DNA of 64,000 nt from Candidatus Hydrogenedentes bacterium UBA2224. GTDB lineage: Bacteria > Hydrogenedentota > Hydrogenedentia > Hydrogenedentales > SLHB01. The DNA lies in contig DDYW01000058.1 of NCBI GenBank assembly GCA_002348185.1, forward strand, positions 5,085-69,084. The letters run 5' to 3'. Positions 51,535 to 59,944 of the stretch are shown here, in pieces; the first letter of the stretch is position 1, and every line of letters starts with the position of its first letter. The notes under the pieces are model-generated. The model made no database searches. It saw only the letters and a program-made list of their open reading frames with translations, and was not told the origin of the DNA. The position numbers were made by a program, and so were the translations under genes.

Positions 51535-51585
51535 GCCCCGCAGGGGCAGTACTTGCGATGGCTTGTTCAACCCCGTTCGGGGTTG
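51535..51585. repeat. Two hairpins: GCA loop and GTTC loop
   Basis: 51535-51547 has a 5-bp perfect stem with loop GCA; 51568-51585 has a 7-bp perfect stem with loop GTTC. They lie in the 232- to 274-bp gap upstream of the kinase gene and are the same kind of structures as at 20541, 39812 and 55712. Confidence 0.65.
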
Positions 51586-51652
51586 ACGCATTGGGCTGCG
51601 CAATGTCGCGACGGCGTTACGGGCAAACGGCCCAGCGTCACGCGGATCAGGC

Positions 51653-53086
51653 TCAACCTTCCTCGAGCACCTCCAAGCCCATGAGCTTGGCCAGATGCCG
51701 CGCATCGTCCATGTGATCGCCATAGAGGACGACGCGGTGCAGCAGCGTCATGGCGTCTTCGGTTTCGAGCGCGCTGCTCCAGTTCGCCGCCATCTTCGCC
51801 GCATCGCGGACTTCCGTGACGATCTGCGTGCGGCAGCCGTGAACGGAGCGTTCGGGAACTTCGACGATCTTCCCTGTGGATGCGAGGAGCGTCGACAGAT
51901 TGACGAATTTGGTCCGGGTGATGACTTCGCCGACGCGGTACTGCACTTCGGGGACGCAGCCGCTGCCTCCCACCTCGGAATGTCCGCGCAGCAGATAGGG
52001 CGCGGCCTCGCCGTTCGGGCCGTCCATCTTGAGCGGGGCGGTGCAGTGAGCGGTCCACAAGACATTGCGCGACGTGTCAAACGTCGCGTTGCCCTGGAAG
52101 CCCGGCTGGTCGAGCGCATACTGAAACAGGAGCATGGTCAGCAGCGAGTCCATGTCGCCCTCACAGGCCGCGGGAATGCCGCGGTCGCGCAGGCGCGTAA
52201 AGCCCAGACAGGGGAAGCCGCGGGGCAGCCAGCCCATACACGTGCCGATCGCCAGAGCGTCGGCCTGTTCCTGTGCGATGAGGCGATCCAGCGCAACACT
52301 GACGCGCGCGGCTTTCTCGATGTCCTCGCGGGTGGGCTCGATGATCTCCTTGGCGCCTTTGGTCCAGGCCTCGCACTCGGCGCGCACCGCCGCTTCGTCC
52401 GCCGCGGTAATCAGCTCGTCGAACACCTTCTCCTCGACCGCGACCACGTCGGCGCCTAACTTTGCCTTGACCTCTTCGGGGGTGCAGGCAGCCTGGGTGC
52501 CCCGCGCGGGCGGGAACAACAGAATGCGGCTTCGCCGCATCATGGGCGGCACACGGAGCAGGCGCAGCGCGCGCTCCACCTCGTTGTAATCGCTGGTGGG
52601 CATCAGCGCCACACGGTGCCCGGCACGGTGCCAGCGGGGCGCATACATCCAGTCATGGCCGCTCGCCGGCAGCGAAAACACCACCATGGGCCGGCCCGAC
52701 TCGAGCACCGGAGTGACCACGCCCGTCAGGGCAAAATTCTGCACGTTGATGGCCAGCACCGGGGCGTCCGGTCCCGCGCTTTCCAGCAGCGCCTGCGTCT
52801 CTTCCGGGCTGCGGGACTGACCCATGACCAGCTCGATGTTCCCCAGGTTTTTCTCGGCCTCGGCCAGGCGCGCTTTGACGGCGTCGATCTGCCCGGTGTC
52901 GGCGCCCCAGTTGCGGTCATCCGGCTGCGGCTCCCCGGAAAAGAGCACGCAAATGCGGGTTTTTCCACGCGGCCCCGCGGGCGCCGCCTCTGAAGCCCAG
53001 GCATGCGTCCAGGTTGCTCCGGCCAGGAGCAATCCGCCGGCCGCCCCCATTCCAAAGAACTCCCGTCGCGTACAGTGCTCACACAT
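51653..53086 (-). CDS. Tat-exported protein with fucose/arabinose isomerase-like fold
   Basis: A 477-residue protein. The N-terminus has a twin-arginine signal (TRREFFGMGAAGGLLLAGA). The body resembles the L-fucose/L-arabinose isomerase-like fold: an N-terminal Rossmann-like part (RICVLFSGEPQPDDRNWGAD), a middle segment with PVLAINVQNFALTGVV, and ADALAIGTCMGWLPRGFPCL followed by GIPAACEGDMDSLLTMLL, which is the family's metal/substrate region with a conserved Glu and Asp. Isomerases are normally cytoplasmic; export through Tat is unusual and may mean a binding or sensory role, or another reaction. ATG at 53086 after AAGGAGTCGGCG. Confidence 0.78.
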   Translation of the reverse strand: MCEHCTRREFFGMGAAGGLLLAGATWTHAWASEAAPAGPRGKTRICVLFSGEPQPDDRNWGADTGQIDAVKARLAEAEKNLGNIELVMGQSRSPEETQALLESAGPDAPVLAINVQNFALTGVVTPVLESGRPMVVFSLPASGHDWMYAPRWHRAGHRVALMPTSDYNEVERALRLLRVPPMMRRSRILLFPPARGTQAACTPEEVKAKLGADVVAVEEKVFDELITAADEAAVRAECEAWTKGAKEIIEPTREDIEKAARVSVALDRLIAQEQADALAIGTCMGWLPRGFPCLGFTRLRDRGIPAACEGDMDSLLTMLLFQYALDQPGFQGNATFDTSRNVLWTAHCTAPLKMDGPNGEAAPYLLRGHSEVGGSGCVPEVQYRVGEVITRTKFVNLSTLLASTGKIVEVPERSVHGCRTQIVTEVRDAAKMAANWSSALETEDAMTLLHRVVLYGDHMDDARHLAKLMGLEVLEEG

Positions 53087-53390
53087 CGCCGACTCCTTTC
53101 CCCATCCGGGGCATGGCCTCGTGTTTTCCGTGATTGAATCGTGCGCCCGGGTCCGGGGCGCCTCCAGGGAGCGTGCTGGCGTTGTACTGCCTCACCCCGT
53201 GCCACCGCAACCGCAACTTGGAGTGTGCCGTCCCCCTCCGCGCGCGCACAATCAGGATAGTCCAGCCCGGCCATACGGATCAATGGCCGGGGCGCAGGGC
53301 AATGAACGGTCAGGCGAGACGCCTGGGATCGCCGAGCGCCAGCTTGGCATTCCTATTCCCAAAAAGAGCAGGCGAGACGCCCGCGCTACA
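53087..53390. other. Spacer with a 15-base hairpin and a repeated 23-base phrase
   Basis: No gene (299 bp between stop and start). 53311-53325 is a 6-bp perfect stem with loop AGA. 53368-53390, just overlapping the stop region of the next gene, matches 39857-39879 at 20 of 23 positions. No promoter is obvious. Confidence 0.55.
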
Positions 53391-54306
53391 AATCCGGGTA
53401 CCGCGCCTTGCGGTACTCCTGGGTGAACGCAGGGCCGTCATAGGCGTCGTCATCGTCGAGGTCGGCCAACGACACGTCGGCATCCCCGTGAAGCCAGGAA
53501 CGCCGCGCGGCCAGGGCGCAGAGCTCGGGTTCAAAGAGCGCGTCAACGCCCACGGGGGCCGTGGGGGTTTCGCCCGCCAGGTATGGGAGCACGGCCTCGA
53601 GCAAGGCCGTGTACAGCCGCCCGGAATCGGCCTGGTACTGGGTGATGGCTCGCCCGGTGACGATGGCGGCGTAAAACGGGAGCCAGGTCTCCGCCTTTCC
53701 GATGACGAGAAACCCCTTTGCGCCGTTGTTCCAGGTGACTTCAATGCGCCGCTGCACGCCCGCGCCCAGATGCCGGACGCGCGCGATCCCCGGCCCGAGA
53801 ATGCCAGAGAGCATCGCATACGCGTGAATGCCGTAGTTGAACTCGTCCACCCCGCATCCGCAGAACACGGTATGCGGCACGCCGCGTTCGGACTCCGGCT
53901 GCCCGAGCCAATCGCGGGTTTCGTAACAGAACCGCAGCGAAGAGCCGCCCGTAATTCGCGCGCCCTGCCGGATCCAGGTCTTCAACTGGTGGATATGGCT
54001 GAGGCGTCCCGCCATCGGTTTATCGATGAGGACGGCCTTGCCCGCCTGGACAAAGGGCCGCGCCTTGTCCACGTGGGTGTCCCAGTCGCAACCATGAATA
54101 ATGGCGCAATCGACCTCCCCCGCCATCTCCTCCAGCGACTCGAACAGACGCGGGATGCCGTGGTCCGCGGCGAATTGCCGGACATACTCCGGGGGATGCA
54201 CGGAACCGCCGTCCCACAGGCCGGCCACTTCGTGGCCCAGGGCCCGTTCGATGGGAATCCAGTTCTGGGGATGCGAGGTGTCGATATCCACGACGCCGAT
54301 CTTCAT
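53386..54306 (-). CDS. Gfo/Idh/MocA-family oxidoreductase
   Basis: A 306-residue NAD(P)-dependent oxidoreductase-like protein. The Rossmann start is unusual, KIGVVDIDTSHPQNWIPIE, lacking GxGxxG, but FESLEEMAGEVDCAIIHGCD and the AVLIDKPMAGRL motif (EKP-type loop with Asp) follow as in the family. The C-terminal beta-sheet domain contains GVDEFNYGIHAYAMLSG, where the catalytic His is expected. The ATG at 54306 has AGGGAGA upstream. It lies behind the aminotransferase with 17 bp between, so both probably act on one sugar or amino-sugar; the substrate is unknown. Confidence 0.85.
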   Translation of the reverse strand: MKIGVVDIDTSHPQNWIPIERALGHEVAGLWDGGSVHPPEYVRQFAADHGIPRLFESLEEMAGEVDCAIIHGCDWDTHVDKARPFVQAGKAVLIDKPMAGRLSHIHQLKTWIRQGARITGGSSLRFCYETRDWLGQPESERGVPHTVFCGCGVDEFNYGIHAYAMLSGILGPGIARVRHLGAGVQRRIEVTWNNGAKGFLVIGKAETWLPFYAAIVTGRAITQYQADSGRLYTALLEAVLPYLAGETPTAPVGVDALFEPELCALAARRSWLHGDADVSLADLDDDDAYDGPAFTQEYRKARYPDL

Positions 54307-54323
54307 ACCGTGTTCTCCCTTGC

Positions 54324-55571
54324 CTACACGCGGTTCTTGTCGGCGACTTCGCGCACGATGGCGGCGGCCAGCTCGCAGTGTTCCGGCTGGTACTTCTCGC
54401 AGAACGTCGACCAGCGGATGAATGTGTCCAGAAACGCCACCGCGTTGGGATACTGCTCGATGGCGTAGCTGTACGCCCGTGACGCCGGAGGCATTGAATA
54501 GGGATAAACCTTCGCCCCGGCGTTGCGCGCAAGATACGTCACCGCTTCCGGCATAAGATAGTAGCGGCCCATGCCCGCGCCGGGAATACCCGCATCCGCA
54601 AGCTGTGCCGCGAATTCTTCGGTGCTGCACGCAAACGCCGCGGGCTCGATGTTGAACCCCGCCATCCAGCACGAATACACGGTGTTGTCGTTGGGGATGC
54701 GCAGGGGGGTTATGCCCGGCATGTCGCCCAGCAGCCCGTACAGCATCCGGATGATCCGGTCGCGGTGGGCCACCTGCTCCCGGATGATCTCGAGCTGGGC
54801 GAGACAGAGTGCCGCCGTGCACTGCGGCATGCGGTAGGCGTAGCCTGCGTCCGCGTGCAGGCGCCCGTAGTGCGGTTTCATCACCGCGCCGCGGCTTTGT
54901 CCCAGGTAGCGGGCCTGTTCCGCGAGCGCATCGTCGTTCGTGACCATGCAGCCGCCGATGTCCGAGCCCATGGTCTTCTCCGCGTCAAACGAAAACCCCG
55001 CGACGTGGCCCAACGTACCCGCGAAACGGCCCCGATACTCGCCGAACACCGCCTGGCAGGCGTCTTCGATGACCAGCAGCCCATGCCGGGCGGCCAGGGC
55101 GTTGATGCCGTCCATGTCGTTGATGAGGCCCGTCATGTGGACGCACAAGATCCCCCGCGTGCGGTCCGTGATGCAGGACTCGATAGTCTCCGGCGAGAAA
55201 TTGATGCTCCCCGGCGCGGTGTCCGGGAACACCGGGATAATATTCTGCGCGACAAACCCGTGGAGCGTGCCGTAGTCCGTGACGGGGCTGACGATGATCT
55301 CGTCGCCGGGGGCCCAGCCGCATGCCAGCGCGAGAACATGCAGGGCGGGCGTGCAGCCCGGGGTGGCGATGCAGTGCTTGACGCCCAGCGCCTCGGCAAA
55401 CTCCCGTTCGAAACGCCCCGTCATGTCGGCCGTCAATCCCGAGTCCGCCACTTCCTGCAGGTAGGCCATCGCGTTCGGGCCCAGGATTCGCGGGAAACTC
55501 ACGGGCAGTTTGCCGCGTTCATCGAGATGCGCCTGCGCGCCCCATTGGGCGCGTTTGGGTGTGTCGCTCAC
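54324..55571 (-). CDS. DegT/DnrJ/EryC1/StrS-family aminotransferase
   Basis: A 415-residue pyridoxal-phosphate enzyme of the sugar aminotransferase type. The cofactor sites are GCTPALHVLALACGWAPGDE (about 97-116, phosphate binding), IEDACQAVFGEYRGR (Asp binding the pyridine nitrogen) and GFSFDAEKTMGSDIGG with the Schiff-base lysine. Family members aminate a keto-sugar nucleotide or, in some cases, other ketoses, for surface glycans or antibiotics. The start is a GTG at 55571 with GAAGGAGCGAGC upstream; a longer in-frame ATG at 55685 lacks an SD. It precedes an oxidoreductase gene. Confidence 0.92.
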   Translation of the reverse strand: MSDTPKRAQWGAQAHLDERGKLPVSFPRILGPNAMAYLQEVADSGLTADMTGRFEREFAEALGVKHCIATPGCTPALHVLALACGWAPGDEIIVSPVTDYGTLHGFVAQNIIPVFPDTAPGSINFSPETIESCITDRTRGILCVHMTGLINDMDGINALAARHGLLVIEDACQAVFGEYRGRFAGTLGHVAGFSFDAEKTMGSDIGGCMVTNDDALAEQARYLGQSRGAVMKPHYGRLHADAGYAYRMPQCTAALCLAQLEIIREQVAHRDRIIRMLYGLLGDMPGITPLRIPNDNTVYSCWMAGFNIEPAAFACSTEEFAAQLADAGIPGAGMGRYYLMPEAVTYLARNAGAKVYPYSMPPASRAYSYAIEQYPNAVAFLDTFIRWSTFCEKYQPEHCELAAAIVREVADKNRV

Positions 55572-55946
55572 GTTGCTCGCTCCTTCCGGATGTCTTGGAG
55601 ATTTCCTCGTCCGCGTTCCTCGCCGGGCATTCTCATATTTCGTCGCCGACACGCGGCCCGGGATCGTCAGGCGCACGCCCGGCATGCCTCCTGAGTCCTC
55701 TTTCTCGGGCCGCCCCTTCAGGGCTCTTGCCTGTAGGAACCGTGGTTCCCAGGGCGCCGCCCTGGGCTATTCTCGGTCGCCCCTTCGGGGCTGCCAAATA
55801 CCCGGGACTGACCCAACGGTTCGCATCATAGACTGGGCTCTGTCCCGACGGATTTCCCCCAAAACCTGTAAATCCTGTCTCGAAAATTTCCTCGTTTCCG
55901 TTCCTCACCGGGCATTTTTTCATCGTCTACGGGTGAGCCGACGGGT
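55572..55946. other. 375-bp noncoding spacer with direct repeats and hairpins
   Basis: No gene supported. A 32-base sequence at 55601-55632 recurs in the same orientation at 55886-55918 (about 27 matches), bracketing four hairpins. The first copy lies 29 bp upstream of the aminotransferase start. Confidence 0.65.
55601..55918. repeat. Direct repeats (about 32 bp) flanking a hairpin cluster
   Basis: Copies at 55601-55632 and 55886-55918, both beginning ATTTCCTCGT and ending near CGGGCATT, about 27 of 32 bases alike with one indel. Between them: hairpins at 55712-55724 (loop CTTCA), 55736-55749 (6-bp arms, 2-base loop), 55748-55766 (8-bp stem, loop GCC) and 55779-55791 (5-bp, loop TTC). Confidence 0.65.
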
Positions 55947-56696
55947 TCATGCTTCGGCGCCTTGAGCCAACAGCCATTGCACGACCTCGTTGGGTTCCGC
56001 GAGCCACACCCGGTCGCCACCGATTTCGCGTACGGTCGCGAAACGCCGCTCCAATTCCTGAGTCGTGCAGTCCTTGGCCGGATGTATGGGCGTGTCGGGC
56101 ATCGGGCAATGGCAATAATCGATTATCCACCCTTCCATATCGATGGCCTGGTGGATGCGTTTATAGGGATCGTAGACCGAGAAGAACGGCGCGGGATACT
56201 CGGTATGGAGCGGCACGCGGCCCAGATGGTAGAGATCGGTTTCCCGCGTGTTCACGCGGTCGTAAATGGTCATGATGGCCGTGTAACCGGCCTTCGGCGC
56301 GTAGGCGAGCGATGCAGGATGCCCCGTATTGTCTCCCGGCACGCAGAACAGCGGCACGGTCATGCCGAGCGTCTCCTCGAGCACGCCCCGGGCCGCCACC
56401 ACTTCGCGCTCGGCATTCTCGAACGTCACGCCGCAATGGGTCAGGCTGTGACACGACACCCCCCAGCCTTCCTGGACCAGCCCGGCAATCTGCGCTTTGG
56501 ACAGGATCATCATGCCGTGGTAGCTGCTCCCGGGAAGGTCCCGCGGCACGCCCACCTGGCTCGCCACCAGCGCAACGTGTCCGGGGACGCCGTAGGCGCG
56601 GTGGAGCGGAAGCGCGTACCGCAGCAGTTCCTCGCACCCTTCGTCGTAGGTGATCGAATAGACCCACGTTTTGCCGTCTTTCCAGGGCATGCTCAT
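55947..56696 (-). CDS. NodB-fold polysaccharide deacetylase-like protein
   Basis: A 249-residue cytoplasmic protein with the NodB-type barrel: TYDEG near the N-terminus (DE in place of DD), SCHSLTH with the HxxxH metal site, PLFCVPGDNTGH, and IIDYCHCP near the end. The canonical second Asp is missing, as in the other NodB-like gene of this window (43753). The ATG overlaps the nitrilase stop by four bases (ATGA), with AAGGAAGA upstream; an ATG two codons in is possible. It ends an operon with nitrilase, kinase and importer genes. Confidence 0.82.
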   Translation of the reverse strand: MSMPWKDGKTWVYSITYDEGCEELLRYALPLHRAYGVPGHVALVASQVGVPRDLPGSSYHGMMILSKAQIAGLVQEGWGVSCHSLTHCGVTFENAEREVVAARGVLEETLGMTVPLFCVPGDNTGHPASLAYAPKAGYTAIMTIYDRVNTRETDLYHLGRVPLHTEYPAPFFSVYDPYKRIHQAIDMEGWIIDYCHCPMPDTPIHPAKDCTTQELERRFATVREIGGDRVWLAEPNEVVQWLLAQGAEA

Positions 56697-57538
56697 TCTT
56701 CCTTGGGCTGCACAAGTTCGCCGTACAAATCCGGACGGCGGATCGTATCATACATAGTGCGCATATTGCCGCCGTACCCTTCGCCCCAGAACGCCATCCG
56801 CCATTTCGGGTCGAATTCGGCGATGGCCACGCCGCTGCGGTGGCCCGTGGACACGATGACGCGGCCGTCGGGCCCGATGACCTTGGCATAGCCCATGTTT
56901 TTGCCGGCCAGAAACGGCTGGGTGATGTAGCGCGACAGGGCAAGGTAGTAGCCGCTGTCGATGGCGCGGGCTTTTTCAAGCGATTCCAGCATGTCGCCGG
57001 TGTAGTCGAGATACATGGTGGGCAGACAGACGAGATCGGCCCCTTTCAGCCCGTAGATGCGGAACATCTCCGGGAAATGGATGTCCATGCAGATCGCCAT
57101 GCCGAGCCTGACGCCCTCGAAATCAAAGACCGGGAAGGGGTCGCCGGGACGCACGGGCTCCGTCAGAATGGCCTCCTCGGTGGGCGCGGGATGCTTCTTC
57201 CGGTAGAGGCCCCGCAGCTCGCCGGAACGGTCCAGCAGAAACGCCGTATTGGCATAGCGCTCGCCCACTCTCACCGAGAGGGTCGCGATGAGCCCGACGC
57301 CGCACGCCGCCGCCACGTGGCGAAACGCGACGAAAAACGGATGCTCTTCCAGAGGATACTCGCCGGGACCGCCGCCGGCGATGATGTCGGGTTCCTCGGG
57401 CAGAAGGATCAGGCCGGCCCCCCGCTCCGCCGCCTCCCGCACGGCCGCGAGACAATTGGCGAGCACGGGGCTTTCTGTCCCCGGCACGGGTTCCGGCCGG
57501 TCAATGGCACATACCGCGAGCCGAAACAGCGTTGGCAT
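56693..57538 (-). CDS. Nitrilase/carbon-nitrogen hydrolase family enzyme
   Basis: A 281-residue hydrolase with the complete Glu-Lys-Cys triad: E48 (LLPEE), K114 (YRKKHP) and C150 (GMAICMDIHFPE). The family splits amides, nitriles or carbamoyl groups in the cytoplasm. Residues 50-63 and the DIHFPEMFRIYG helix are typical, but no subfamily is clear. It begins 2 bp after the phosphotransferase stop and is coupled to the deacetylase-like gene. Together with the upstream importer this suggests removal of an amide group from an imported compound. The ATG at 57538 has AAAGGACC upstream. Confidence 0.9.
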   Translation of the reverse strand: MPTLFRLAVCAIDRPEPVPGTESPVLANCLAAVREAAERGAGLILLPEEPDIIAGGGPGEYPLEEHPFFVAFRHVAAACGVGLIATLSVRVGERYANTAFLLDRSGELRGLYRKKHPAPTEEAILTEPVRPGDPFPVFDFEGVRLGMAICMDIHFPEMFRIYGLKGADLVCLPTMYLDYTGDMLESLEKARAIDSGYYLALSRYITQPFLAGKNMGYAKVIGPDGRVIVSTGHRSGVAIAEFDPKWRMAFWGEGYGGNMRTMYDTIRRPDLYGELVQPKEE

Positions 57539-57540
57539 GG

Positions 57541-58584
57541 TCAGGTCCTTTCCAGCGGCGCGCTTCCATTCGCGCCGCGACAATCCTCGTACGCAGCCAC
57601 CCCGGAAAGCAACTCAGCCGTGTCGAACGGCGGCCGGGCCAGAAAGGCTGCCCGCTCCCCGTCCGGCACTTTGAAGGCCCCCATGATGCGGGTGTGGCAC
57701 CAGCTCAGCACGAGCTGCGCGGGCAATGCGTCCGACTCGCCGGCCGTAAGCGGATGCGAGCACGCCCCATACGCGTCGAGAAAGGCGTGGCATACGGTCC
57801 GGTCCAGGCGGGGCGGCTGGGTCAGCGACCAGATATCGGCCCCGTCGATCGGGTGTTCGTGGGCGGCGCAACAAAACAGCAGGGCAAAACCCAGGTCGTA
57901 GATGCGCGGCCGCCACGCGCACCAGTCGAGATCGACAAACGCCGCCACGCGCCCGTCGCGCATCAGAATGTTCGCGGGCTGGACATCGCCGTGGACGATG
58001 GTCGATGGCAGCGTCGCAAACGGCTCGCCCGGCAACGCCGATTCGGCCCAATCGAGCCACGCGAGATACGGGGCGGCGGCGCGGGCGCATTCCCGGGAGG
58101 CGTCCGCCAGTGCCCGCGCCGCGGCACGCATCTGGACGGGATCGGTCTCCCCGCGCGGCGCCAGCTTGGGCAGGCGCCCGCTGAACGATTCGCCGGAGTG
58201 GTGAAGCCGGGCCAAGGCCTCCGCGAGCGCGGCCACGTCCGCGGGCTCCCCTTCGCGCAACTGGACCCCTTCCACGAACGTCTGGACTTCCCAGACGTCT
58301 TCCCCGTCGCTCCAGGCCGTTTCGCCCGAGGGCAGCGCCGTGGGGCAGACGCACGCGACGCCCCGTTGCGCGAGATGCGCCGCGACGGCATGGTCGAACC
58401 GGATTTGTTCGCCGGAGGCGTACCCGCGGTACCGCTTCCTGACCAGCCAGGACCCGGATGCCGTGTCGACGCGGAAATTGCGGTTCCGGGTACCGCCCAG
58501 TGACGCGGCTGAAATCACCTGCCCGAAGCCATACGCCCTGGCGAGGGCCTCGATGGTCTGCGACTGCTCCGCGGCGATGTGCAT
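57541..58584 (-). CDS. Small-molecule kinase (APH/choline kinase family)
   Basis: A 347-residue protein-kinase-like phosphotransferase. The nucleotide region is SLGGTRNRNFRVDTASGSW with VRKRYRG; the catalytic Brenner motif is IVHGDVQPANILM with DLDWC as the metal-binding loop, and the family spacing is normal. Possible substrates are choline, homoserine, sugars or thiazole derivatives. It lies 7 bp after the binding protein gene of the importer, so the import substrate may be phosphorylated by it. The ATG at 58584 lies just behind the preceding stop. Confidence 0.85.
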   Translation of the reverse strand: MHIAAEQSQTIEALARAYGFGQVISAASLGGTRNRNFRVDTASGSWLVRKRYRGYASGEQIRFDHAVAAHLAQRGVACVCPTALPSGETAWSDGEDVWEVQTFVEGVQLREGEPADVAALAEALARLHHSGESFSGRLPKLAPRGETDPVQMRAAARALADASRECARAAAPYLAWLDWAESALPGEPFATLPSTIVHGDVQPANILMRDGRVAAFVDLDWCAWRPRIYDLGFALLFCCAAHEHPIDGADIWSLTQPPRLDRTVCHAFLDAYGACSHPLTAGESDALPAQLVLSWCHTRIMGAFKVPDGERAAFLARPPFDTAELLSGVAAYEDCRGANGSAPLERT

Positions 58585-58591
58585 GGACGTT

Positions 58592-59944
58592 TTACCGGGT
58601 TTCGTTGTGTTCCGCGTTGTATTCGTCGAGGATCTTCTGGAGGATCGGCTGCAATTCCGCGAGGGCTTCGGCGGCCGTGATGCGCCGGCCTTCGGTGCCG
58701 ACGTGGTACCGCTCCAGTACGGGTTCGAACTCGATCCCGATGCGTTTCAGCCAGGGATGCGGGTAGATGGGCACCGCAAACGCCAGAGAATCGGTGAAAG
58801 ACCGCATGTTTGCCGGCCGCCGCCCCGAATGCAGGTATTCGTCCGACAGGGCGACCTCCACGCGGCCCGGCACGATATGTCCGTTCAACGCTGCCCAGCG
58901 CACCGTCTCGTGGCCCGCGCACCAGCGCGCGAAATCCCAGGCCGCGTCCGGTGCGTCCGTGTCCCACAAGATCGAGAATTCTTCCTCCCAGAGTCCGGTA
59001 GCCTGGTAGCGCTGTCCCTCGAACTCAAATGCGGGGAACCGCACGACATCCCAGTCGAACTGGACTTTGCGGAACGACTCGATGGCGTACCCGGACGCGG
59101 CATGCATGGCCACCCGGCCGGCCTCGAACATGGGCAGCATACCGAGTTCCTGCGAGGTGGTGGGCGTGGGCATCACCTTGTCCTCGTAGATCAGCGCCTG
59201 ATAGCGGTCGAGCAGTGCGCGGGACACCGGGGAGTCCACGCGGGCAGACCGCCACTCGGGATCGGCGATCTGGCCGTCATACAGCAGGAACGGAACCAGG
59301 TACACCTGTCCCAGTTGCAGGCCGTACTGATCAATCGCGCCATCGCCGTCAAAATCGCGGGTGAGGGCGCGGGCCATGCGTTGCATGTCGTCCCAGGTCC
59401 AGTCGTCGGCCGGATACTCGAGCCCCGCCTCGTCAAACAGGTCCTTGTTGTAATAAATGACGCCCACCTGGCCGCTTGACGGCAGGGCCAGCAGTTTGCC
59501 GCGCCAGTGAACCGATTCCCACAGACGGGGGAAATAGTTCTCGGCGTGCACTTCGGGCTCGGTGGCTACACGCTCGTCCAGCGGAAGAAACGCGTCCGCA
59601 AACTGCTGCCAGCCGACGCCCATCCAGACGACGTCGGGCGTGGTCCCTCCCGCGATCATGACCTGCAGTTTGCGGTAGGGATCGGGCGTAAGAATCAGAT
59701 TCACGTAGACCTCGGGGTGCTCCTCCATATACCGCTGAGCGAGGTATTCTCCATAGCGGACCTTCTGGGGCGTGTACGTGGGCCAGAGGAAATCGAGCGT
59801 GATCGCGCGGCCCGGCGCCTCGCTGCGGGTGGTACGCCAGACCTGGTAGCCCGACAGCACGAAGCCCGCCCCCAGGAGAGCGTACAGCAGCACGGGGCCC
59901 ATCGCCGCGGCGGCGCGCCGGACTCTTTCGAAGCGCGCGGTCAC
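58592..59944 (-). CDS. ABC sugar transporter substrate-binding protein (membrane-anchored)
   Basis: A 450-residue solute-binding protein. The N-terminus is a basic, uncleaved-looking anchor ([20 protein letters not shown], followed by [13 protein letters not shown]), and no lipobox is present. The mature part has [53 protein letters not shown] and [13 protein letters not shown], a Dx[DN]xDG-type calcium loop seen in several family-1 binding proteins. Start: GTG at 59944, overlapping the permease stop (GTGA); an ATG at 59902 is possible. It differs from the usual order, in which the binding protein comes first. Confidence 0.88.
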   Translation of the reverse strand: MTARFERVRRAAAAMGPVLLYALLGAGFVLSGYQVWRTTRSEAPGRAITLDFLWPTYTPQKVRYGEYLAQRYMEEHPEVYVNLILTPDPYRKLQVMIAGGTTPDVVWMGVGWQQFADAFLPLDERVATEPEVHAENYFPRLWESVHWRGKLLALPSSGQVGVIYYNKDLFDEAGLEYPADDWTWDDMQRMARALTRDFDGDGAIDQYGLQLGQVYLVPFLLYDGQIADPEWRSARVDSPVSRALLDRYQALIYEDKVMPTPTTSQELGMLPMFEAGRVAMHAASGYAIESFRKVQFDWDVVRFPAFEFEGQRYQATGLWEEEFSILWDTDAPDAAWDFARWCAGHETVRWAALNGHIVPGRVEVALSDEYLHSGRRPANMRSFTDSLAFAVPIYPHPWLKRIGIEFEPVLERYHVGTEGRRITAAEALAELQPILQKILDEYNAEHNETR

